64,000 nt of DNA, taken from assembly GCF_020179405.1 (NCBI RefSeq), contig NZ_JAICBZ010000007.1, positions 1 to 64,000 of the forward strand, read 5' to 3'. Positions 23,280-32,567 of the stretch are shown here, piece by piece. Position numbers and translations under genes: made by a program. Numbering within the stretch: position 1 is the stretch's first letter; every line of letters begins with the position of its first letter. This stretch comes from Xinfangfangia pollutisoli (GTDB lineage Bacteria > Pseudomonadota > Alphaproteobacteria > Rhodobacterales > Rhodobacteraceae). A model generated the notes under the pieces. The model did not search any database, was not told the DNA's origin, and saw only the letters and a list, made by a program, of their open reading frames with translations.

Positions 23280-25232
23280 ATGACCGACAAGCCCTGGCTC
23301 TTCCGCACCTATGCCGGCCATTCCACCGCCGCCGCCTCGAATGCGCTTTATCGCAACAACCTGTCCAAGGGGCAGACCGGCCTGTCGGTGGCCTTCGACC
23401 TGCCCACCCAGACCGGCTATGACAGCGACGATCCGCGGTCGAAGGGCGAGGTCGGCAAGGTCGGCGTGCCGGTCGGCCATCTGGGCGACATGCGCGCGCT
23501 GTTCGATCAGATTCCGCTGGAACAGATGAACACCTCGATGACGATCAACGCCACCGCCCCCTGGCTTTTGGCGCTGTATATCGCCGTGGCCGAGGAACAG
23601 GGCGCCGATGTCACCAAGCTTCAGGGCACCGTCCAGAACGATATCATCAAGGAATATCTCTCGCGCGGGACCTATATCTGCCCGCCCAAGCCCAGCCTGC
23701 GGCTGATCACCGATGTCGCGGCCTATACCGGCCGCCACCTGCCGAAATGGAACCCGATGAATGTCTGCAGCTACCACCTGCAGGAAGCGGGCGCCACGCC
23801 GGAGCAGGAACTGGCCTTTGCCCTGGCGACGGGCGTGGCCGTGCTGGACGATCTGCGCGCCAAAGTGCCCGCCGACGACTTTCCCGCCATGTGCGGCCGG
23901 ATCTCGTTCTTCGTGAATGCGGGCATCCGCTTCGTGACCGAGATGTGCAAGATGCGCGCCTTCACCGATCTGTGGGACGAAATCCTTGCCACCCGCTACG
24001 GCATCGAAGACGAGAAATTCCGCCGCTTCCGCTATGGGGTGCAGGTCAACTCGCTGGGCCTGACCGAACAGCAGCCCGAAAACAACGTCTACCGCATCCT
24101 TTTGGAAATGCTGGCCGTGACGCTGTCGAAGAACGCCCGCGCCCGCGCCGTGCAGCTGCCGGCCTGGAACGAGGCCCTGGGTCTGCCGCGGCCCTGGGAT
24201 CAGCAATGGTCGCTGCGCATGCAGCAGATCCTGGCCTATGAGACCGATCTTCTGGAATATGACGACCTGTTCGACGGCAATCCCGCGATCGAGCGCAAGG
24301 TGGCGGCGCTGAAAGAGGGTGCGCGGGCGGAACTGGCGCAGATCGACGCGATGGGCGGCGCGGTGGCCGCGATCGAGCATATGAAATCCCGCCTGGTCGA
24401 GGCGAATTCCGAACGCCTGGCGCGGATCGAGGCCAAAGAAATCACCGTCGTCGGGGTGAATCGCTTCACCACCACCGAACCCTCGCCGCTGACCACCGGC
24501 GAAGGCGCGATCATGACCGTCGATCCGGCGGCCGAGGCCGATCAGATCGGCCGCCTGCGCGCCTGGCGCGCCGCCCGCGATGCCGCCGCCGTGAGTGCCG
24601 CCCTGGCCGAATTGCGCCGCGCCGCCGATGCGGGGGAAAACATCATGCCCGCCTCGATCGCCGCCGCGAAGGCCGGCGCCACCACCGGCGAATGGGCCTC
24701 GGTGATCCGCGCGGCCTTCGGCGAATACCGCGCGCCGACGGGCGTGTCGAAGAACCCCTCGAACCGCACCGAGGGGCTGGAGCCGATCCGCGAAGCCGTC
24801 GATCTGGTGTCCACCCGGCTGGGGCGGCGGCTGAAATTCCTGGTCGGCAAGCCCGGGCTTGACGGCCATTCGAACGGCGCCGAGCAGATCGCCGCGCGGG
24901 CCCGCGATTGCGGCATGGACATTCATTACGAAGGCATCCGCCTGACGCCCGAGGAGATCGTCACCGCCGCCGCCGACCAAGAGGCGCATGTGCTGGGCCT
25001 GTCGATCCTGTCGGGCAGCCATCTGCCCTTGATCGCCGATGTGATGGAGCGGATGCGCAGCGCCGGGCTGACGCATGTGCCGGTCGTGGTGGGCGGGATC
25101 ATCCCCGAAGAGGATGCGGTGCAGTTGCGCGCCATGGGCGTGGCCGCCGTCTACACGCCCAAGGATTTTGAACTGAACCGGATCATGATGGACATCGTCG
25201 CCCTGGTCGATCCGGCGGCGGCGGCGGCCTGA
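23280..25232 (+). CDS. ecm: ethylmalonyl-CoA mutase
   Basis: Ecm is the B12-dependent mutase that turns (2R)-ethylmalonyl-CoA into (2S)-methylsuccinyl-CoA in the ethylmalonyl-CoA pathway. The 650-residue product combines the mutase barrel (KPWLFRTYAGHSTAAASN, GLSVAFDLPTQTGYDSD, NTSMTINATAPWLLALY) with the C-terminal cobalamin domain carrying GLDGHSNGAEQIA (DxHxxG). The DLPTQTGYDSD type and single-chain plan fit Ecm/MeaA rather than methylmalonyl-CoA mutase. The start at 23280 begins MTDKPWLFRTYAG, where homologues begin; an upstream in-frame ATG (23226) adds 18 unconserved residues. AGGA lies before it. ccr is nearby on the opposite strand. Confidence 0.95.
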   Translation: MTDKPWLFRTYAGHSTAAASNALYRNNLSKGQTGLSVAFDLPTQTGYDSDDPRSKGEVGKVGVPVGHLGDMRALFDQIPLEQMNTSMTINATAPWLLALYIAVAEEQGADVTKLQGTVQNDIIKEYLSRGTYICPPKPSLRLITDVAAYTGRHLPKWNPMNVCSYHLQEAGATPEQELAFALATGVAVLDDLRAKVPADDFPAMCGRISFFVNAGIRFVTEMCKMRAFTDLWDEILATRYGIEDEKFRRFRYGVQVNSLGLTEQQPENNVYRILLEMLAVTLSKNARARAVQLPAWNEALGLPRPWDQQWSLRMQQILAYETDLLEYDDLFDGNPAIERKVAALKEGARAELAQIDAMGGAVAAIEHMKSRLVEANSERLARIEAKEITVVGVNRFTTTEPSPLTTGEGAIMTVDPAAEADQIGRLRAWRAARDAAAVSAALAELRRAADAGENIMPASIAAAKAGATTGEWASVIRAAFGEYRAPTGVSKNPSNRTEGLEPIREAVDLVSTRLGRRLKFLVGKPGLDGHSNGAEQIAARARDCGMDIHYEGIRLTPEEIVTAAADQEAHVLGLSILSGSHLPLIADVMERMRSAGLTHVPVVVGGIIPEEDAVQLRAMGVAAVYTPKDFELNRIMMDIVALVDPAAAAA

Positions 25233-25352
25233 CCCCGGGGCATCGGGCGGAAATCCTGCCGCCGGTTTGCGCCAGATCAAGGCACAGGCCGGCGCAGCGC
25301 GGCAAGGTTGCGGGCAAGATCCAATCTTGCAGATCACGCCCGGAGCCCTGCC

Positions 25353-25739
25353 ATGTTCGACCGTTTCAAGACCGTCATCCAACGCTGGTCCCAGATTGCC
25401 GAGATCGAGTCGCTTGCTGAACGCGATCTGGCCGATCTGGGGATGAGCCGCGACCAGCTGATCTCGCTTGTCCGGCTGCCGCAGGATCTGCCGGACCGGG
25501 TCGAGGCGATGGGCGCGCAGCACGGGCTGACCCCCTTGGCGCTGCAGCGCGACGCGCCTACCTGGGTCGAGCTTCTGTCGACCTGCGGCCATTGCGCCCA
25601 ACGCGGCCGCTGCGCCAAGGCGCTGGCACAGGGCGGGGCAGAGGCCCGCGCCGCGCGCGAATTCTGCCCGAATGCGGCGGAATTCCGCGCCCTGGCCCAG
25701 CGGACAATGGCCGAACCGGCGCTGCCGCGCGCCGCCTGA
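25353..25739 (+). CDS. DUF6455 family cysteine-containing protein
   Basis: A 128-residue protein of the DUF6455 type common in Rhodobacteraceae. The N-terminal part (IESLAERDLADLGMSRDQLISL) resembles DUF1127-like segments; the C-terminal part has CGHCAQRGRCAKAL and FCPNAAEFRAL, four cysteines that could bind a metal. Function is unknown. The ATG at 25353 begins the MFDRFK start typical of the family; an upstream in-frame start (25308) has no support. It follows ecm after 120 bases on the same strand, without clear signs of cotranscription. Confidence 0.72.
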   Translation: MFDRFKTVIQRWSQIAEIESLAERDLADLGMSRDQLISLVRLPQDLPDRVEAMGAQHGLTPLALQRDAPTWVELLSTCGHCAQRGRCAKALAQGGAEARAAREFCPNAAEFRALAQRTMAEPALPRAA

Positions 25740-25874
25740 CCGGACCACCTGGCCGCTCAACCCACTGACCGGGCGCCCTTAAGTGCCCGGCCTCGGCCAT
25801 GCTCGGCCTTTTATCCCCCTTGTGCTGGTGCATGTGCCTGCCGTTAATGGCGCCCGCAAAGCGAGGGGGATCAG

Positions 25875-26576
25875 ATGACGTTTCATATCGGCGCGAAACC
25901 GGGCGAGATCGCCGAGACGGTGCTTCTGCCCGGCGATCCCTACCGGGCCCGCTGGGCGGCGCAGCGCTTTCTGGAAAATCCGGTTCTGGTCAACGAAGTG
26001 CGTGGCATGCTGGGCTATACCGGCACCTGGCGCGGCCAGCGCGTGACGATCCACGGCACCGGCATGGGCATGCCCTCGATGTCGATCTATGCCAATGAGC
26101 TGATCCGCGACCACGGCGCCAAGACGCTGATCCGCATCGGCAGCGCGGGCGCCCTGCAGCCCGATCTGGGCCTGCGCGATGTGGTTCTGGCGATGACCGC
26201 CTCGACCGTCCACACGCCCTCGGCCACGATCTTCCGCGAGCTGAACTTCGCCCCCAGCGCCGATTTCGACCTGCTGGCGCGGGCCAAGGCCGCCGCCGCG
26301 GGCAAGGCGCCGACCCGGGTCGGGATGATCTATTCCTCGGACACGTTCTATGACGAACGCCCCGACCTGTCCGACCAGTTGCGCCGCCATGGCTGTCTGG
26401 CGGTCGAGATGGAGACGGCCGAATTGTATATCCTGGCCGCCCGCCATGGCGCGAAGGCGCTGTCGGTGCTGACGATTTCCGACCATATCCTGACCGGCGA
26501 GGCGCTGCCGGCCGCGGATCGCGAGTCAAGCTTCGCCGATATGGTGGAAATCGCGCTGGGGGCCGCCTTCGGCTGA
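25875..26576 (+). CDS. deoD: purine-nucleoside phosphorylase
   Basis: DeoD splits purine nucleosides with phosphate into base and ribose-1-phosphate in the cytoplasm. The 233-residue product has the hexameric DeoD-type features: [16 protein letters not shown] (phosphate loop), [27 protein letters not shown], and [28 protein letters not shown] with the base and ribose contacts. Length is normal. GGGGGATCAG precedes the ATG. It stands alone; the 135 bases before it contain an inverted CCGGGC / GCCCGG (about 25769-25790) but no good terminator. Confidence 0.96.
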   Translation: MTFHIGAKPGEIAETVLLPGDPYRARWAAQRFLENPVLVNEVRGMLGYTGTWRGQRVTIHGTGMGMPSMSIYANELIRDHGAKTLIRIGSAGALQPDLGLRDVVLAMTASTVHTPSATIFRELNFAPSADFDLLARAKAAAAGKAPTRVGMIYSSDTFYDERPDLSDQLRRHGCLAVEMETAELYILAARHGAKALSVLTISDHILTGEALPAADRESSFADMVEIALGAAFG

Positions 26577-26614
26577 CCCGCGGGCGCAAGCGCCCGGGTC
26601 TCGGCGCCCGCCCG

Positions 26615-27493
26615 TCAGACCGCCGCGCCCGGGCGGGCCGCAAGGAAGGCCGCCACCCGCGCGGCCGCGCTGCCTTTGGCCAGCGGGCGGGCCGACCACA
26701 GCCTGAGCCCGGCCGCAAGCGGCAGGGCCAGCGCGAAGGGCGCGACCAGCCGGCCATCGGCCAGATGGCCCGCGACCAGCGGCGCATGGCCCATCAGCAC
26801 GCCCGCGCCATTCACCGCCTCTTCCACTGCCAGCGCGTAAAGCGAAAAGACCGGGCCGCGGGCCTGCATCGCCACCCCCGCCGCCGCCAGCCAGCGCGGC
26901 CAATCCTCGGCCCAGCTGGCATCCGACAGGCAGGGCAGATCCGCCAGATCCTGCGGGCGTTTTAGCCGCGCGGCCAGGGCCGGCGCGCAGACCGGCAGGA
27001 TCGCATCCGCCGCCACCAGCTGCCCGCCCGTCTCGGCCGGGAACAGGCTCAGGTCATAGGGCGCGCGTTTCAGGTTGGGCGGCGCCTCCAGCGCGGTGAT
27101 CGAGACGGAAATCTCGGGCGCGGCCGCGCGCAGGGCCGGCAGGCGCGGTGACAGCCACAGCTGCGCCACGGCGGGCAGCGTCGCCACATGCACCACTTGC
27201 GGCGCGGCGCGGCCGCGCAACACCGCCTCGGCGCGGGCCAGCGCATCGAAAGCCTCGGTCATGCCGCCCGCCGCGGCCGCGCCCAGCGCGGTCAGCCGCA
27301 CGCCCTTGGACTGGCGCTCGAAAAGCGCCGCCCCCAGCGTTTCCTCCAGCGCCTTGACCTGCGCCGTCACCGCCCCCGGCGTCACCCCCAACTCGGCCGC
27401 CGCCGCGGCAAAGCCGCCCAGCCGCGCCGCGGCCTCAAACGCGCGCAGCGCGGTCAGCGGCAGGGATCGGGGCGGCGGCGGGGCAACGGGCAT
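26615..27493 (-). CDS. LysR-family transcriptional regulator (GcvA-like)
   Basis: A 292-residue LysR regulator. The N-terminal helix-turn-helix is LTALRAFEAAARLGGFAAAAAELGVT..VTAQVKALEETLG, followed by the effector domain with GLRLWSARPLAKG at its end. The LPLTALRAFEAAARLGGF type start is that of the GcvA-like group. The ATG at 27493 begins MPVAPPPPRSLPL; the frame is open to 27724 but that part lacks family features. It is divergent from the SHMT-like gene at 27594; the 100 bases between, with AGTT-TTCCGAAG-AACT, probably hold the regulated promoter. By LysR habit it likely controls that operon. Confidence 0.85.
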   Translation of the reverse strand: MPVAPPPPRSLPLTALRAFEAAARLGGFAAAAAELGVTPGAVTAQVKALEETLGAALFERQSKGVRLTALGAAAAGGMTEAFDALARAEAVLRGRAAPQVVHVATLPAVAQLWLSPRLPALRAAAPEISVSITALEAPPNLKRAPYDLSLFPAETGGQLVAADAILPVCAPALAARLKRPQDLADLPCLSDASWAEDWPRWLAAAGVAMQARGPVFSLYALAVEEAVNGAGVLMGHAPLVAGHLADGRLVAPFALALPLAAGLRLWSARPLAKGSAAARVAAFLAARPGAAV

Positions 27494-27593
27494 GGGCGCA
27501 TCCTGGTTTAGATTTTCTGACCCTAGTTTTCCGAAGAACTGATTTGCGCGCAAGCCCCGCCCCGCCCTAGCCTGCCCGGCGAAGGAGACCGCC

Positions 27594-28913
27594 ATGCCCC
27601 ATCTTGCCCCCCGCCCCTGGGTTCCCGCCGCCTGCGAGGCGCATATCCAGCGCCTTGCCGCCGATGCCGCCGCCCCTTCGGCCGCCGTGGCCGACCGGAT
27701 CGAGGCGCTGATCGCCCGCAACACTCAGATCCACGATCAGGACTGTTTCAACCTGAACCCGGCCACCAACATCATGAACCCGCGCGCCGAGGCGGCGCTG
27801 GCCCGCGGCCTGGGCTCGCGCCCCTCGCTGGGCTATCCGGGCGACAAATACGAAATGGGGCTGGAGGCGATCGAGGAAATCGAGGTGATCGCCGCGGAAC
27901 TGGCGGCCGAGGTCTTCGGGGCGACCCATGCCGAGATCCGCGTCGGCTCGGGCGCCTTGGCGAACCTGTACGGCTTCATGGCGCTGGCCCGGCCCGGCGA
28001 TGCGATCATCGCGCCGCCCGGCACGATTGGCGGCCATGTCACCCATCACAAGGCGGGCTGCGCGGGGCTTTACGGGCTGGTCACCCATGCCGCCCCGGTC
28101 GATGCCGACGGCTATACGCTGGATCTGGACGGTCTGGCCGATCTGGCGCAGCGGGTGCGGCCGAAGATCATCACCGTCGGCGGCAGCCTGAACCTGTTCC
28201 CCCATCCGGTGCGCGCGGTGCGCGAGATTGCCGATGCGGTGGGGGCGAAGGTGCTGTTCGACGCGGCGCATCAATGCGGCATCATCGCGGGCGGCGCCTG
28301 GGCCAACCCCTTGGCCGAGGGCGCGCATCTGATGACCATGTCGACCTACAAGTCGCTGGGCGGCCCGGCCGGCGGGCTGATCGTGACGAATGACGCCGAA
28401 ATCGCCCAGGCGCTGGACCATATCGCCTTCCCCGGCATGACCGCCAATTTCGACGCCGCCAAATCCGCCGCCCTGGCGCTGAGCCTGCTGGACTGGCGCG
28501 ATCACGGCGCGGCCTATGCGGCGGCGATGATCGACCTGTCGCGCGCCCTGGCCGCCGCCCTGCAGGCCGAGGGCCTGCCGCTGTTCGCCGCCGGCCGGGG
28601 CGGCACGCAATCACATCAATTCGCCATCCAGGCCGCGGCGTTCGGCGGCGGTCAGGCCGCGTCAAAGACCCTGCGCAAGGCGGGCTTCCTGGCCTGCGGC
28701 ATCGGCCTGCCCATCGCTGAAGTCGCCGGAGACCTGAACGGGTTGCGCATCGGCACGCCGGAACTGGTGCGCCGCGGCGTCACGCCTGCCGACGCGCCCG
28801 CCCTTGCATCGCTGATCGCCGAGGGGTTACGGTCCAACGCACCGGAAACCCTTGCCCCCCGCACGGCCGCGCTGCGCGCCCGCTTCCAGGGGCTTCATTA
28901 CATGACTGTCTGA
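27594..28913 (+). CDS. serine hydroxymethyltransferase-like PLP enzyme
   Basis: A 439-residue fold-type I PLP enzyme related to SHMT. FNLNPATNIMNPRAEAAL, GYPGDKYEMGLEAIEEIE, RVGSGALANLYGFMALARPGD, LFDAAHQCGIIAGG and TYKSLGGPAGGLIVTND (with the PLP lysine) lie in SHMT order. It departs from GlyA in the active-site loop (TYKSLGGP in place of THKTLRGP) and in the N-terminus, so the substrate may be another amino acid such as an alpha-methylserine or a related beta-hydroxy amino acid; this is inference. GAAGGAGAC gives a strong start. It is cotranscribed with the aldo/keto reductase (1-base overlap) and divergent from a LysR regulator. Confidence 0.75.
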   Translation: MPHLAPRPWVPAACEAHIQRLAADAAAPSAAVADRIEALIARNTQIHDQDCFNLNPATNIMNPRAEAALARGLGSRPSLGYPGDKYEMGLEAIEEIEVIAAELAAEVFGATHAEIRVGSGALANLYGFMALARPGDAIIAPPGTIGGHVTHHKAGCAGLYGLVTHAAPVDADGYTLDLDGLADLAQRVRPKIITVGGSLNLFPHPVRAVREIADAVGAKVLFDAAHQCGIIAGGAWANPLAEGAHLMTMSTYKSLGGPAGGLIVTNDAEIAQALDHIAFPGMTANFDAAKSAALALSLLDWRDHGAAYAAAMIDLSRALAAALQAEGLPLFAAGRGGTQSHQFAIQAAAFGGGQAASKTLRKAGFLACGIGLPIAEVAGDLNGLRIGTPELVRRGVTPADAPALASLIAEGLRSNAPETLAPRTAALRARFQGLHYMTV

Positions 28914-29899
28914 TGCAAGAACGCCGTCTCGGGGCCCAGGGCCCCTTTGTCTCTGCCCTGGGCTTCGGCTGCCTGTCCTTTGGCGGCATTTTCGGCCCGA
29001 CCACCGAAGCCGAAAGCCTGGCCACGCTGGATGCCGCCTGGGAGGCGGGGATCACCCTGTTCGACACGGCGAACATCTATGGCATGGGGGTCGCCGAAAC
29101 GGTGATCGGCCGCTGGCTGGCCACCCGCCCGCACCGGCCGCATATCGCCACCAAGGCCGCTTTCGCCCGCGGCAACGGCCCGCAGCGGATCGACAATTCG
29201 CCCGAACATCTGCGGGCCGAACTGGAAGGCTCGTTGAAGCGGATGGGGGTCGACCACGTCACCCTGTTCTACGCCCATCGCCATGCGCCGGATGTGCCGC
29301 CCGAGGATCTGGCCGGAACGATGCAAAGGCTGGTCGAAGAGGGCAAGATCCTGGGCTATGGCCTGTCGGAAGTGGCGCCCTATACGGTCGAACGCGCGCA
29401 TGCGGTGCATCCGGTCATGGCGGTGCAGAACGAATATTCGCTGTGGACGCGCCAGCCCGAACTGGGGCTGATCCAGCTTTGTGCGCGGCTGGGCGTGGCC
29501 TTCGTGCCCTTCTCGCCCCTGGCGCGCGGCGCCTTCGGCACGCCGATGCCCGATCCGGCCGGGCTGCCCCCCGGCGATCTGCGCCGCCGCATCCCGCGCT
29601 TCGCGCCGGAAAACTGGCCGCACAATCTGGCCCGGCTGCAGGCCTTCCACGCCTATGCCCGCGATCTGGGCCATACGCCCGCCGCCCTTGCGCTGGCCTG
29701 GCTGCTGGATCGCGGCGACCACCTGATCCCGATTCCCGGCACCCGCAGCGCCGATCACCTGCGCGCCTGGGCGGGCGCGGCCTCGATCACCCTGACCGAG
29801 GCCGAGCGGGCCCGGATCGACCAGCTTCTGCCGGTGGGCTGGGCCTGGGGCGACCGCTACGATGACGGCATGGCCGGCACGGTCGAGCGGTATTGCTAA
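28913..29899 (+). CDS. aldo/keto reductase
   Basis: A 328-residue TIM-barrel oxidoreductase. MQERRLGAQGPFVSALGFGCLSFGGIFG, TLFDTANIYGMGVAETVIG (catalytic Asp and Tyr), HIATKAAF (Lys), and LFYAHRHAPDVPPED (His) give the usual catalytic tetrad, and IPIPGTRSADHLRAW the C-terminal NADPH region. It belongs to the AKR13-like group that resembles YakC and plant auxin-induced reductases. The ATG overlaps the SHMT-like stop by one base (TGATG), so the two are coupled; it may reduce an aldehyde released by that enzyme. Confidence 0.88.
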   Translation: MQERRLGAQGPFVSALGFGCLSFGGIFGPTTEAESLATLDAAWEAGITLFDTANIYGMGVAETVIGRWLATRPHRPHIATKAAFARGNGPQRIDNSPEHLRAELEGSLKRMGVDHVTLFYAHRHAPDVPPEDLAGTMQRLVEEGKILGYGLSEVAPYTVERAHAVHPVMAVQNEYSLWTRQPELGLIQLCARLGVAFVPFSPLARGAFGTPMPDPAGLPPGDLRRRIPRFAPENWPHNLARLQAFHAYARDLGHTPAALALAWLLDRGDHLIPIPGTRSADHLRAWAGAASITLTEAERARIDQLLPVGWAWGDRYDDGMAGTVERYC

Positions 29900-29937
29900 G
29901 GCGCCCGCGCGCCGGCGCGGGCCCGGGCGGGATGCGG

Positions 29938-30921
29938 TCAGATCAGACCCTCGGCGCGGAACAGCGCCTTCACATCGGCCTCGGGCCGGGCGCCGAAATG
30001 GCCGATCACCTCGGCCGCGGCAACACAGCCCATGCGGCCCGCCACTGCCAGAGGCGCGCCGGTGGCCAGCCCGTAGATGAAGCCCGCGGCGAACTGGTCG
30101 CCCGCGCCGGTCGCATCGACGGGGGTGACACGGTGAACGGGCACCACCGCCTGTTCCGAGCCGCGCACGATCACCACATCATGGCCCGAACGTGTGCAGA
30201 CCACGGTGCCCGCATCGGCCGCCGCCTGTTCCAGCGCCGCCGACAGATCGGTCTGATACAGGCTCATCCATTCGTGTTCATTGCCGATCACGTAATCCAG
30301 ATCCTTGACCAGCCGGCGGAAACTGTCGCGATGCCGGTCGACGCAGAACGGGTCGGACAGCGCGATCCCGGCCTTGCCGCCCGAGGCGCGGGTCAGCTTT
30401 GCCGCGCGTTCGAAGGCCGCCTTGCCCTTGTCCTTGTCGTAAAGATAGCCTTCCAGGAAGAGGATCTGCGCCCGGCCCGCGACCGTATCCGACACATCCT
30501 CGGGCCCCAGTTCCGAGGAAATCCCCAGATAGGTGTTCATCGACCGCTCGCCATCGGGCGAGACGAAGATCATGCTGCGCGAGGTGGGCAATTCGCCGCC
30601 CGGCACCGGCGGGTTGACGAAATCCGTCCCCTCTTCGGCCATCGACCGCGCATAGAACCGCCCCAGCGCATCGTCATGCACCCGGCCGATGAAGGCGGTC
30701 GACAGGCCCAGGGCGCCGATCCCGGCCACGGTATTCGCGACCGACCCGCCCGGCGCCTGGCGGCGGTCCTTCATCGCGGCATACAGCATCTCGCCGCGCT
30801 CGCGTTCGACCAGCTGCATGATGCCCTTCTCGATCCCCATCAGATCCAGAAACGAGTCATCCGCCGTCGAAAGCACATCGACAATCGCATTGCCGATGCC
30901 GATCACCTGATAATTCTTCAT
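29938..30921 (-). CDS. PfkB-family nucleoside kinase, probable adenosine kinase
   Basis: A 327-residue ribokinase-fold enzyme. GIGNAIVDVLSTADDSFL at the start, APGGSVANTVAGIGALG (substrate), and VTPVDATGAGDQFAAGFIYGL (catalytic Asp and anion hole) define the PfkB family; the IVDVLS start and the LSDPFCVDRHR region match bacterial adenosine kinases. It should phosphorylate adenosine to AMP. Its ATG overlaps the stop of nth by four bases (ATGA), so both are read from one mRNA. Together with the 5'-nucleotidase and DeoD it fits purine salvage. Confidence 0.85.
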   Translation of the reverse strand: MKNYQVIGIGNAIVDVLSTADDSFLDLMGIEKGIMQLVERERGEMLYAAMKDRRQAPGGSVANTVAGIGALGLSTAFIGRVHDDALGRFYARSMAEEGTDFVNPPVPGGELPTSRSMIFVSPDGERSMNTYLGISSELGPEDVSDTVAGRAQILFLEGYLYDKDKGKAAFERAAKLTRASGGKAGIALSDPFCVDRHRDSFRRLVKDLDYVIGNEHEWMSLYQTDLSAALEQAAADAGTVVCTRSGHDVVIVRGSEQAVVPVHRVTPVDATGAGDQFAAGFIYGLATGAPLAVAGRMGCVAAAEVIGHFGARPEADVKALFRAEGLI

Positions 30922-31574
30922 GTCTTTTCCTCATACAGGCACAGGTCGTTGATCGGACAGATGCCACAGCGGGGTTTACGTGCGGTGCAGATATAGCGGC
31001 CATGCAGGATCATCCAGTGATGCGCATGGCGCTGATATTCGGCCGGCACATTGTCTTCGATCGCGCGCTCGACGGCGCTTTCATCCTTGCCCGGCGCCAG
31101 ACCTGAGCGGTTGCCCAGCCGGAAGATATGCGTATCCACCGCCTGCGCCGGCTGGCCGAACCACATGTTCAAGACGACATTGGCGGTCTTGCGCCCCACC
31201 CCCGGCAGCGTCATCAGCGCGGCCCGGCTGGAGGGCACCTCGCCGCCATAGACATCGATCAGCCGCTGGCACAGCTTGATGACGTTCTTCGCCTTGTTGC
31301 GGTAAAGGCCAATGGTCTTGATATGCGCGATCAGCCCCTCTTCGCCCAGGGCCAGCATCTTCTGCGGCGTATCGGCAATGGGAAACAGCGCCCGCGTGGC
31401 CCTGTTCACCCCCTTGTCGGTCGCCTGGGCCGACAGGGCCACCGCGACCAGCAGGGTGAAGGCGTTCAGATGCTCCAATTCGCCCTTGGGTTCCGGCTCC
31501 AGCGCGTGGAACCGGGCGAAGATCGCCTGCATGGCGGCATAATCAAGCTGTCGAACCATGGCCCCATCTGCCAT
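30918..31574 (-). CDS. nth: endonuclease III
   Basis: A bifunctional DNA glycosylase/AP lyase that removes oxidised pyrimidines in base-excision repair. The 218-residue product has the helix-hairpin-helix LPGVGRKTANVVL with catalytic Lys129, the catalytic Asp147 in VDTHIFRLG, and the iron-sulphur loop CTARKPRCGICPINDLC with spacing C-x6-C-x2-C-x5-C. The start at 31574 (MADGAM) is preferred; ATG at 31589 is possible. It is the first gene of an nth - adenosine kinase pair that overlaps by four bases. Confidence 0.96.
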   Translation of the reverse strand: MADGAMVRQLDYAAMQAIFARFHALEPEPKGELEHLNAFTLLVAVALSAQATDKGVNRATRALFPIADTPQKMLALGEEGLIAHIKTIGLYRNKAKNVIKLCQRLIDVYGGEVPSSRAALMTLPGVGRKTANVVLNMWFGQPAQAVDTHIFRLGNRSGLAPGKDESAVERAIEDNVPAEYQRHAHHWMILHGRYICTARKPRCGICPINDLCLYEEKT

Positions 31575-31666
31575 GGCGCCCCCCCGCACGACAAGCGGGA
31601 AAGCCGCAGGAATCGGGTCGCGACGGGGCCTGCGGGGCGCTATCTGAAGGGCAGAAGGAGGCCGCC

Positions 31667-32503
31667 ATGACCGACCAGTCGCCCAGCTATCATTACGCCG
31701 TCATCGGCCGCGCGCTTGACATCATCGACGCAGACCCCGGCCTGTCGCTGGAGGGGCTGGCGCAGCGCATGAACATGTCGCCCGCGCATTTCCAGCGCAC
31801 CTTCAGCCAATGGGTCGGCGTCTCGCCCAAGCGCTACCAGCAATATCTGACCATCGGCCACGCCCGCCGGCTGCTGGCCGAACGGCACACGCTGCTTTCC
31901 ACCGCGCATGAGCTGGGCCTGTCGGGCACCGGGCGGCTGCATGATCTGTTCCTGACCTGGGAGGCGATGTCGCCCGGCGACTATGCCCGCGGCGGCGAGG
32001 GGCTGGTGATCTATTGGGGCTGGTTCGACAGCCCCTTCGGCCCGGCTTTGGTCATGGGCACCGAGAAGGGCATCTGCGGCATCGGATTTGCCGATACGAT
32101 GGGCGCCGAGGCGGCGCTGCTGGATCTGACCGCGCGCTGGCCCAAGGCGCGCTATGTCGAAGATCCGGCCATGCTGCGGTCCTGGGCGCAAAGCGCCTTT
32201 GGCGCCGGCACCTCTGGCACGACGCCCTTGTACCTGATCGGCGCGCCGTTCCAGATCAAGGTCTGGGAGGCGCTGATGGCCATTCCAACCGGACATGTGA
32301 CGACCTATGCCGAAATCGCCGGCGCCATCGGCCATCCGACCGCGCATCGCGCCGTGGGCACCGCCGTCGGGCGCAACCCGATTTCCTTCCTGATCCCCTG
32401 CCACCGCGCCATCCGCCGCGACGGGGGCCTGGGCGGCTATCACTGGGGCCTGCCGCGCAAGCGCGCGATCCTGGCCTGGGAATCCGCGCGCACGGGCTTG
32501 TGA
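31667..32503 (+). CDS. Ada-like AraC-type regulator fused to O6-alkylguanine-DNA alkyltransferase
   Basis: A 278-residue two-domain protein. Residues about 1-110 are an AraC-type helix-turn-helix (LEGLAQRMNMSPAHFQRTFSQWVGVSPKRYQQYL); the rest is a methyltransferase domain with PFQIKVWEALMAIPTGHVTTYAEIA, HRAVGTAVGRNP and the active-site IPCHRAI (about residue 245) followed by GGLGGYHWG. The N-terminal Zn-binding methyl-phosphotriester domain of full Ada is missing, so how it would sense damage is open. A GAAGGAGG site precedes the ATG. It is divergent from nth, another repair gene, with 92 bases between. Confidence 0.92.
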   Translation: MTDQSPSYHYAVIGRALDIIDADPGLSLEGLAQRMNMSPAHFQRTFSQWVGVSPKRYQQYLTIGHARRLLAERHTLLSTAHELGLSGTGRLHDLFLTWEAMSPGDYARGGEGLVIYWGWFDSPFGPALVMGTEKGICGIGFADTMGAEAALLDLTARWPKARYVEDPAMLRSWAQSAFGAGTSGTTPLYLIGAPFQIKVWEALMAIPTGHVTTYAEIAGAIGHPTAHRAVGTAVGRNPISFLIPCHRAIRRDGGLGGYHWGLPRKRAILAWESARTGL

Positions 32504-32567
32504 CCGCCAGGGCATTGGCGGATCGCCGCCCAAGGCATGGCAAAGCTTTTCGCATGCCCATGCATGC

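Noticed and set aside
22863-25760. A 965-residue minus-strand open frame
   Set aside because: Antisense to ecm and the DUF6455 gene; biased composition, no family motif.
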